A stretch of DNA of 64,000 nucleotides from Streptomyces hundungensis (GTDB lineage: Bacteria; Actinomycetota; Actinomycetes; Streptomycetales; Streptomycetaceae), in assembly GCF_003627815.1 (NCBI RefSeq), contig NZ_CP032698.1, positions 4,340,001 to 4,404,000 on the forward strand, given 5' to 3'. A model generated the notes under the pieces. The model saw nothing but the letters and a program-made list of their open reading frames with translations. It did not search any database and was not told where the DNA came from. Both the position numbers and the translations under genes were made by a program. Within the stretch, counting starts at the first letter, position 1. The number at the start of each line of letters is the position of its first letter. Positions 58,318 through 64,000 of the stretch are shown here, piece by piece.

Positions 58318-59442
58318 ATGACGGTCCAAGAGCTCCCCGGGGCCGCCGCATACCGGCCGACCCCTCCGCCCGCCTGGAGGCCCCGCACCGACCCCGCGCC
58401 GCTCCTGCCGGACCCCGAGCCGTACCGGGTCCTCGGCACGGGCGCGGAGCTCGACCGCGCGCTGATGCTGAAGCTGTACGCCGAGCTGGTGCGCGGACGC
58501 CGCTTCAACGCCCAGGCGACCGCCCTCACCAAGCAGGGCCGCCTCGCCGTGTACCCCTCCTCCACCGGTCAGGAAGCCTGCGAGGTGGCCGCGGCGCTCG
58601 CCCTTGAGGAGCGCGACTGGCTGTTCCCCAGCTACCGCGACACCCTCGCCGCCGTCGCGCGCGGACTGGACCCCGTCGAGGCCCTGACGCTGCTGCGCGG
58701 CGACTGGCACACCGGCTACGACCCGCGCCGCCACCGCATCGCCCCGCTGTGCACCCCGCTCGCCACCCAGCTCCCGCACGCGGTGGGCCTGGCCCACGCG
58801 GCCCGCCTCAAGGGCGACGACGTGGTGGCGCTCGCCCTGGTGGGCGACGGCGGCACCAGCGAGGGCGACTTCCACGAGGCGCTGAACTTCGCGGCCGTCT
58901 GGCGGGCCCCGGTCGTCTTCCTGGTCCAGAACAACGGCTTCGCGATCTCCGTGCCGCTCGCCAAGCAGACCGCCGCGCCCTCCCTCGCCCACAAGGCCGT
59001 CGGTTACGGCATGCCCGGCCGCCTGGTGGACGGCAATGACGCGCCGGCCGTGCACCAGGTGCTCGGCGAGGCCGTCGCCCGCGCCCGGCGCGGTGGCGGA
59101 CCCACCCTGATCGAGGCCGTCACCTATCGCATGGAGGCGCACACCAACGCCGACGACGCGACCCGCTACCGGGGCTCCGCCGAAGTCGACGCCTGGCGCG
59201 ACCACGACCCGATCCGCCTTCTGGAGGACGAGCTGACCGCCCGCGGGCTCCTCGACGAGGACGGAATACGCGCCGCCGCGGAGGCCGCCGAGACCATGGC
59301 CGCCGCCCTGCGCGAGCAGATGAACGCCGAGCCCTCCCTCACCCCCATGGACCTCTTCGCCGAGGTCTACGCCGAACAGAGCGGTCAACTGCGCGAGCAG
59401 GCCGCCCAGTTGCGCGCCGAGCTGGAAGCCGAGGCCCGGTGA
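58318..59442 (+). CDS. bkdA: Branched-chain 2-oxo acid dehydrogenase E1 alpha subunit
   Basis: Thiamine-diphosphate-dependent E1 alpha of a 2-oxo acid dehydrogenase, oxidising branched-chain keto acids to acyl-CoA precursors for fatty acids and polyketides. The ThDP-Mg motif GDGGTSEGDFHEALNFAAVWRAPVVFLVQNN is at about 180-210; the phosphorylation-loop-like YRMEAHTNADD follows. The 374-aa product starts at ATG 58318 with GGAGGTG upstream. The enzyme could act on pyruvate instead; branched-chain preference is from locus context. Confidence 0.92.
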   Translation: MTVQELPGAAAYRPTPPPAWRPRTDPAPLLPDPEPYRVLGTGAELDRALMLKLYAELVRGRRFNAQATALTKQGRLAVYPSSTGQEACEVAAALALEERDWLFPSYRDTLAAVARGLDPVEALTLLRGDWHTGYDPRRHRIAPLCTPLATQLPHAVGLAHAARLKGDDVVALALVGDGGTSEGDFHEALNFAAVWRAPVVFLVQNNGFAISVPLAKQTAAPSLAHKAVGYGMPGRLVDGNDAPAVHQVLGEAVARARRGGGPTLIEAVTYRMEAHTNADDATRYRGSAEVDAWRDHDPIRLLEDELTARGLLDEDGIRAAAEAAETMAAALREQMNAEPSLTPMDLFAEVYAEQSGQLREQAAQLRAELEAEAR

Positions 59443-60473
59443 TGACCACCGCCACCGACAACACCACCGCCCGGCGAGCCGACAAGAAGCCCGCCACCAT
59501 GGCGCAGGCCCTCCAGCGCGCCATGCGCGACGCGATGGCCGAGGACCCGACCGTCCACGTCCTTGGAGAGGACGTCGGCACCCTGGGCGGCGTCTTCCGG
59601 GTCACCGACGGGCTCGCCAAGGAGTTCGGCGAGGACCGCTGCACCGACACCCCGCTCGCCGAGGCCGGCATCCTCGGCACGGCCGTCGGCATGGCGATGT
59701 ACGGGCTGCGTCCGGTCGTCGAGATGCAGTTCGACGCCTTCGCGTACCCCGCGTTCGAGCAGCTCATCAGCCATGTCTCCAAGATGCGCAACCGCACCCG
59801 CGGGGCCATGGCGATGCCCATCGTGGTGCGCGTGCCCTACGGCGGCGGCATCGGTGGCGTCGAGCACCACAGCGACTCCAGCGAGGCCTACTACATGGCC
59901 ACGCCCGGCCTGAAGGTCGTCACGCCCGCCACCGTGGAGGACGCGTACGGCCTGCTCAGGGAGGCCATCGCCTGCGACGACCCGGTCGTCTTCCTGGAAC
60001 CCAAGCGCCTGTACTGGTCGAAGTCCGACTGGTCGCCCGAGGCCCCGGCGCCCGTGGAGCCCATCGGGAAGGCGGTCGTGCGGCGCGCCGGACGCAGCGC
60101 CACCCTCATCACCTACGGGCCGTCGGTGCCGGTGTGTCTGGAGGCGGCCGAGGCGGCCCGCGAGGAGGGCTGGGACCTCGAAGTCGTCGACCTGCGCTCG
60201 CTGGTGCCGTTCGACGACGAGACGGTGTGCGCATCGGTGCGCCGCACCGGGCGGGCCGTCGTCGTGCACGAGTCGTCCGGCTTCGGCGGGCCCGGCGGCG
60301 AGATCGCTGCGCGCGTCACCGAGCGTTGCTTCCACCATCTGGAGGCGCCCGTGCTGCGGGTGGCCGGCTTCGACATCCCCTATCCGCCGCCGATGCTGGA
60401 GAAGCACCATCTGCCCGGCGTGGACCGGGTCCTGGACGCGGTGGCCCGGTTGCAGTGGGAGGCGGGGCACTGA
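59442..60473 (+). CDS. bkdB: Branched-chain 2-oxo acid dehydrogenase E1 beta subunit
   Basis: E1 beta, 343 aa, with LGEDVGTLGGVFRVTDGLAKEFGEDRCTDTPLAEAG at about 45-80, MQFDAFAYPAFEQLI and RVPYGGGIGGVEHHSDSSEAYY. The ATG overlaps the bkdA stop (TGATG) and its own stop overlaps bkdC. Forms the alpha2-beta2 E1 tetramer. Confidence 0.95.
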   Translation: MTTATDNTTARRADKKPATMAQALQRAMRDAMAEDPTVHVLGEDVGTLGGVFRVTDGLAKEFGEDRCTDTPLAEAGILGTAVGMAMYGLRPVVEMQFDAFAYPAFEQLISHVSKMRNRTRGAMAMPIVVRVPYGGGIGGVEHHSDSSEAYYMATPGLKVVTPATVEDAYGLLREAIACDDPVVFLEPKRLYWSKSDWSPEAPAPVEPIGKAVVRRAGRSATLITYGPSVPVCLEAAEAAREEGWDLEVVDLRSLVPFDDETVCASVRRTGRAVVVHESSGFGGPGGEIAARVTERCFHHLEAPVLRVAGFDIPYPPPMLEKHHLPGVDRVLDAVARLQWEAGH

Positions 60474-61870
60474 TGCCGAAGGTGCTGGAGTTCAAGCTGC
60501 CCGACCTCGGTGAGGGTCTCACCGAGGCGGAGATCGTGCGCTGGCTCGTCGCGGTCGGCGACGTGGTGGCCGTGGACCAGCCGGTCGTCGAGGTCGAGAC
60601 GGCCAAGGCGATGGTCGAGGTGCCCTGCCCCTACGGCGGTGTCGTCACCGCCCGCTTCGGCGAAGAGGGCACCGAACTGCCCGTGGGTGCGCCGCTGTTG
60701 ACCGTGGCCGTCGGCGCGCCGCAGGAGCGGGAGGGCGCCGGGGTCTCGAAGGACGCCGGGTCCTCCGGGGACACCGGGTCATCCAGGGGTGCTGGGTCCT
60801 CCAAGGACGCCGGGTCCGCCGAGGACGCCGCCGCCTCCGAGCATTCGGGCAATGTCCTGGTGGGCTACGGGACGGGCACGGCCACCACCCGCCGCCGCGC
60901 CCGCGTGCGGCCCGCCGCCCCCGCGCCGACCGCGTCCCCCGCCACGGTCGCGGTGGCCGCCGCACCCGCCACGGCGACGGGGCCCGTGCCCGTCATCTCT
61001 CCGCTCGTGCGCAGGCTGGCCCGCGAACACGGCCTCGATCTGCGGGAGTTGCGGGGCACCGGCCCCGAGGGGCTCATCCTGCGCGTCGACGTCGAGTCGG
61101 CCGTGCGGGCGCCCGCCGAGGCCCCGACACCCGCCGCACGCGTCGCGCCGACACCCGCCGCAGGCACCAGTGGCGCACGCACCGGGGAGCGGATCGCGCT
61201 CAAGGGCATCCGGGGCGCGGTCGCCGACAAGCTCAGCCGCAGCCGTACCGAAATTCCCGACGCCACCTGCTGGGTGGACGCGGACGCCACGGAGCTGATG
61301 GCGGCCCGCGCCGCCATGAACGCCGTGGGCGGCCCCAAGGTGTCCGTCCTCGCCCTGCTCGCCCGGATCTGCGCGGCGGCCCTCGCCCGCTTCCCCGAGC
61401 TGAACGCGACGGTCGACATGGCGGCCCGCGAGATCGTGCGGCTGCCCGAGGTGCACCTGGGTTTCGCCGCGCAGACCGAGCGCGGCCTGGTCGTTCCCGT
61501 TGTCCGCGACGCCCACGGCCGCAACGTCGACTCGCTCGGCGCCGAACTCGCCCGGCTCACCGAGGCGGCCCGCACGGGCACCCTGACCCCGGCCGAACTG
61601 ACCGGCGGCACCTTCACCCTCAACAACTACGGGGTGTTCGGCGTCGACGGCTCCACGCCGATCATCAACCACCCCGAAGCGGCGATGCTGGGCGTGGGCC
61701 GCATCATCCCCAAGCCCTGGGTGTACGAGGGCGAGCTCGCCGTCCGCCTGGTGGTGCAGCTCTCCCTCACCTTCGACCACCGGGTGTGCGACGGCGGCAC
61801 CGCGGGGGGCTTCCTGCGCTACGTCGCGGACTGCGTGGAACACCCGGCGGTCCTGCTGCGCACCCTGTGA
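60473..61870 (+). CDS. bkdC: 2-oxo acid dehydrogenase E2, dihydrolipoamide acyltransferase
   Basis: 465-aa E2 core. The lipoyl domain has the lysine in EVETAKAMVEV (about residue 43), then a linker with hexapeptide repeats SKDAGS/SGDTGS/SRGAGS/SKDAGS, a subunit-binding domain (VISPLVRRLAREHGLDLREL), and the catalytic acyltransferase with HRVCDG near the C-terminus (about 436-441). Start ATG 60473 overlaps bkdB. Confidence 0.95.
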   Translation: MPKVLEFKLPDLGEGLTEAEIVRWLVAVGDVVAVDQPVVEVETAKAMVEVPCPYGGVVTARFGEEGTELPVGAPLLTVAVGAPQEREGAGVSKDAGSSGDTGSSRGAGSSKDAGSAEDAAASEHSGNVLVGYGTGTATTRRRARVRPAAPAPTASPATVAVAAAPATATGPVPVISPLVRRLAREHGLDLRELRGTGPEGLILRVDVESAVRAPAEAPTPAARVAPTPAAGTSGARTGERIALKGIRGAVADKLSRSRTEIPDATCWVDADATELMAARAAMNAVGGPKVSVLALLARICAAALARFPELNATVDMAAREIVRLPEVHLGFAAQTERGLVVPVVRDAHGRNVDSLGAELARLTEAARTGTLTPAELTGGTFTLNNYGVFGVDGSTPIINHPEAAMLGVGRIIPKPWVYEGELAVRLVVQLSLTFDHRVCDGGTAGGFLRYVADCVEHPAVLLRTL

Positions 61871-61939
61871 CGAAGGTCCCCGAGCGTTCGGGACGTGCGC
61901 GGGGGTGGTGGCGGTCGAGCGGCGGCCCATACTCGGAGG

Positions 61940-62866
61940 ATGACCGCGTATGACGCCGCGACGCCCGCGCACGACGCGCCGGGCACCGCCCAGGGCGCCG
62001 CAACACCCGCGTACGACGCCGTAGTTCTGGCCGGAGGAGCCGCCAAGCGCCTCGGCGGCGCCGACAAGCCCGGGCTCAGCGTGGGCGGCCGCCGGCTCCT
62101 CGACCGGGTGCTCACCGCCTGCGCCGGCGCGGCGACGACGGTGGTGGTCGGTGGGCGGCGGCCGACCGCGCGGCCCGTGGTGTGGACCCGGGAGGAACCG
62201 GTCGGCGGAGGGCCGCTGGCCGCGCTGGGCGCCGGAGTGCGCCACACATCGGCCGACCGCGTCGCTGTGCTCTCGGCCGATCTGCCGTTCCTGGCGGCCG
62301 GCACCGTCAGGGACCTCGTCGACGCACTGGAACGCACCGGCGGCGAGGGCGCGCTCTGCACCGACGCCGACGGCCGTGACCAGCCCCTGGTCGCCGTCTA
62401 CCGCGCCGAACCACTGCGCCGCGAGCTCGCCCTGCTCGCCACCGAACACGGCTCGCTCGCGGGCCTTCCGCTGCGGCTGCTCGTACGCGAACTCGACCTG
62501 ACCCGCGTCACCACGGACCCCCTCGCCTCGTTCGACTGCGACACCTGGGAGGACCTCGCCGCCGCCCGGGCCCGGATCAGGGACCATGGGGGCGTGCTGG
62601 ACGAATGGATCACCGCAGTCAAGAACGAACTCGGCATCGAGCTGGACGTCGACACCGGCGTCCTGCTCGACCTGGCCAGGGACGCCGCCCACGGTGTCGC
62701 CCGGCCCGCCGCCCCGCTCACCACCTTCCTCGTCGGCTACGCGGCCGCGAAGGCGGGCGGTGAGGGCAAGGACGTGGCGGATGCGGCCCGCAAAGCGGCC
62801 GCGCTCGCCAACCGCTGGGCGGCAGAGGCAGAGGCCGGCGACGGTCCGAAGAACGACGCCGGATGA
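61940..62866 (+). CDS. Molybdenum cofactor guanylyltransferase-like protein fused to DUF6457
   Basis: A 308-aa protein. The N-terminal ~205 residues are a MobA-type nucleotidyltransferase (YDAVVLAGGAAKRLGGADKPGL; ADLPFLAAGTVRDL; GRDQPLVAVYR). The C-terminal ~95 residues (LDEWITAVKNELGIELDVDT...LLDLARDAAHGVARPAAPL) are DUF6457. This suggests Mo-cofactor maturation. The N-terminus carries an extra imperfect duplication, YDAATPAHDA...ATPAYDA, before the core. ATG 61940 follows GGAGG almost directly. Coupled to moeA (ATGA). Confidence 0.88.
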   Translation: MTAYDAATPAHDAPGTAQGAATPAYDAVVLAGGAAKRLGGADKPGLSVGGRRLLDRVLTACAGAATTVVVGGRRPTARPVVWTREEPVGGGPLAALGAGVRHTSADRVAVLSADLPFLAAGTVRDLVDALERTGGEGALCTDADGRDQPLVAVYRAEPLRRELALLATEHGSLAGLPLRLLVRELDLTRVTTDPLASFDCDTWEDLAAARARIRDHGGVLDEWITAVKNELGIELDVDTGVLLDLARDAAHGVARPAAPLTTFLVGYAAAKAGGEGKDVADAARKAAALANRWAAEAEAGDGPKNDAG

Positions 62867-64000
62867 CCGCCGAAAGCACGGGCGCGGACGACGGATCCGA
62901 CGAGGCTCTCGCCCTGCTGCGCGAAGCCCGGCCCGCGGCGGCCAGCGATCGAGAGGCCCGGCCCGCGGCGGCCCGCGAACGCGACGCCCGGCCCACGGGC
63001 GAAGGCCACACGGGTGCTTCCCCGTCCGCCGCTCGCAAGGCCCCCCGTCCCCGAGCCGCCGCCTGGGCCGACGCCCGCGCCATTGCCGCGAGGGCGGGCC
63101 GCGCCGCCCCGGCCCGCTCCCATCGGGTGCCGCTGGAGCGGGCCCTGGGCGAGATCCTCACCGAACCGCTCACCGCCCTCACCGACCTGCCGTCCTTCGA
63201 CACCTCTGCCATGGACGGCTGGGCGGTCGCGGGCCCCGGCCCCTGGACGGTGCAGGACGGCGGCATCCTCGCCGGACACGCCGCTTCCGGCGCCCTCGCC
63301 GACGGCGAAGCCGTCCGTATCGCCACCGGCGCCCGCATCCCCGCAGGCGCCACCGCGGTCATCCGCAGCGAGCACGCCCGCAGCGACGAGGCCCGCACCC
63401 AGCTCCAGGCCGACCGCGTGGTGCTGCACGGCCAGGACATCCGCCCGCGCGGCCAGGAGTGCCGCTCGGGCGATGTCCTGCTGCCCGCCACCGCGCTCGT
63501 CACCCCGGCAGTGCTCGGGCTGGCCGCGGCCGCCGGATACGACGAGCTGGACACCGTGCCGAGGCCCCGGGTCGAGGTCCTGGTGCTGGGCGACGAACTG
63601 CTCACCCAGGGGCTCCCCCACGACGGGCTGATCCGTGACGCGCTCGGACCGATGCTCGGGGTCTGGCTGCGGGCGCTCGGCGCCGACGTCATCGGGACCC
63701 GGCGGCTGAAGGACGACGCGGGGGCGCTGCTCGCCGCCGTCACCGGCTCCCCGGCCGATGTCGTGATCACCACCGGCGGCACCGCGTCCGGGCCGCTCGA
63801 CCATGTCCACCCCGTGCTGCACAGCGCCGGAGCCGAGCTACTCGTCGACGGAGTCGCGGTACGGCCCGGCCATCCGATGCTGCTGGCAGGGATCGGGGTG
63901 GGAAAGCACCTGGTGGGGTTGCCCGGAAATCCCCTCGCGGCGGTCTCCGGCCTTCTGACCCTGGCCGAGCCGCTGCTGTGCGAACTCGCCCGCAGGCCAA
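62863..64000 (+). CDS. moeA: Molybdopterin molybdenumtransferase MoeA (3' end beyond window)
   Basis: Inserts molybdate into molybdopterin. 379 codons are present. Motifs: LPSFDTSAMDGWAV, IATGARIPAGATAVI, RGQECRSGDVLLP and TTGGTASGPLDHV, then LPGNPLAAVSG. The TTGG motif here lacks the usual VSxGxxD, so this copy may be a MoeA-like paralogue. The N-terminal ~70 residues are a Pro/Ala/Arg-rich leader with RPAAA repeats. Confidence 0.88.
   Translation, partial: MTAESTGADDGSDEALALLREARPAAASDREARPAAARERDARPTGEGHTGASPSAARKAPRPRAAAWADARAIAARAGRAAPARSHRVPLERALGEILTEPLTALTDLPSFDTSAMDGWAVAGPGPWTVQDGGILAGHAASGALADGEAVRIATGARIPAGATAVIRSEHARSDEARTQLQADRVVLHGQDIRPRGQECRSGDVLLPATALVTPAVLGLAAAAGYDELDTVPRPRVEVLVLGDELLTQGLPHDGLIRDALGPMLGVWLRALGADVIGTRRLKDDAGALLAAVTGSPADVVITTGGTASGPLDHVHPVLHSAGAELLVDGVAVRPGHPMLLAGIGVGKHLVGLPGNPLAAVSGLLTLAEPLLCELARRP

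Overview
The window is the replication-origin region of a Streptomyces chromosome. The evidence is very high GC with strong G/C third-position bias, the fixed gene order parA-rsmG-jag-yidC-yidD-rnpA-rpmH / dnaA-oriC-dnaN-gnd-recF-DUF721-gyrB-gyrA, a ~950 bp oriC full of DnaA boxes, parS sites (GTTTCACGTGAAAC), class E sortases, CrgA and a pknB/pstP/rodA/pbpA/fhaAB cluster. I see no insertion sequence, prophage, integrase or CRISPR array. Most of the window is core; the more variable part is roughly 41-56 kb.

Layout. 1-4.5 kb (minus): parA (cut by the window edge), rsmG, jag, yidC, yidD, rnpA, rpmH. 4.5-7.6 kb: dnaA and oriC. 7.6-17.3 kb (plus): dnaN, a short gnd, recF, a DUF721 gene, gyrB, gyrA and a DUF3566 membrane protein. 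17.4-25 kb: tRNA-Ile(GAT), small secreted and membrane proteins including DLW-39, a two-domain anchored surface protein, a Ser/Thr kinase, an HTH regulator, tRNA-Ala(TGC), a DUF5324 protein, a cyclophilin and a rhomboid protease. 25-30 kb: crgA, a DUF881 protein, three class E sortases and a glutamine amidotransferase. 30-38.3 kb (minus): fhaA-fhaB-pstP-rodA-pbpA-pknB, the cell-wall and Ser/Thr-phosphorylation cluster. 38.6-44.8 kb: tRNA-Leu(CAG), a two-component system, and DUF2252, J-domain and rhodanese proteins. 44.9-57.6 kb: phenylacetate catabolism (acyl-CoA dehydrogenase, paaABCDE, paaN, paaH, paaR) interrupted by an SdpA/SdpB-like membrane pair and a SpoU methyltransferase. 57.6-61.9 kb: bkdR and bkdABC, a branched-chain keto-acid dehydrogenase. 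61.9-64 kb: a MobA-DUF6457 fusion and moeA (cut by the window edge).

How it works together: DnaA, oriC, DnaN, RecF and gyrase start and sustain replication. ParA and five parS sites organise and segregate the new origins. YidC, RnpA, L34 and RsmG serve the ribosome and membrane. The pknB-pstP-FHA-rodA-pbpA block couples phosphorylation to peptidoglycan synthesis. The paa and bkd genes feed aromatic and branched-chain carbon into acyl-CoAs, probably under one TetR repressor (PaaR), because the same palindrome lies in three divergent promoters.

Best leads: (1) a PaaR-type operator in three divergent promoters, one of them the bkd promoter, each also carrying a perfect DnaA box; (2) a KstR-type operator TAGAACAGGTTCTA that opens a six-copy 20-bp array upstream of the acyl-CoA dehydrogenase; (3) a frameshift in the srtE1-type sortase and an in-frame TAG in the sensor kinase, either pseudogenisation or sequence errors; (4) a DnaA-box cluster beside crgA; (5) an SdpAB-like pair inside the paa locus.
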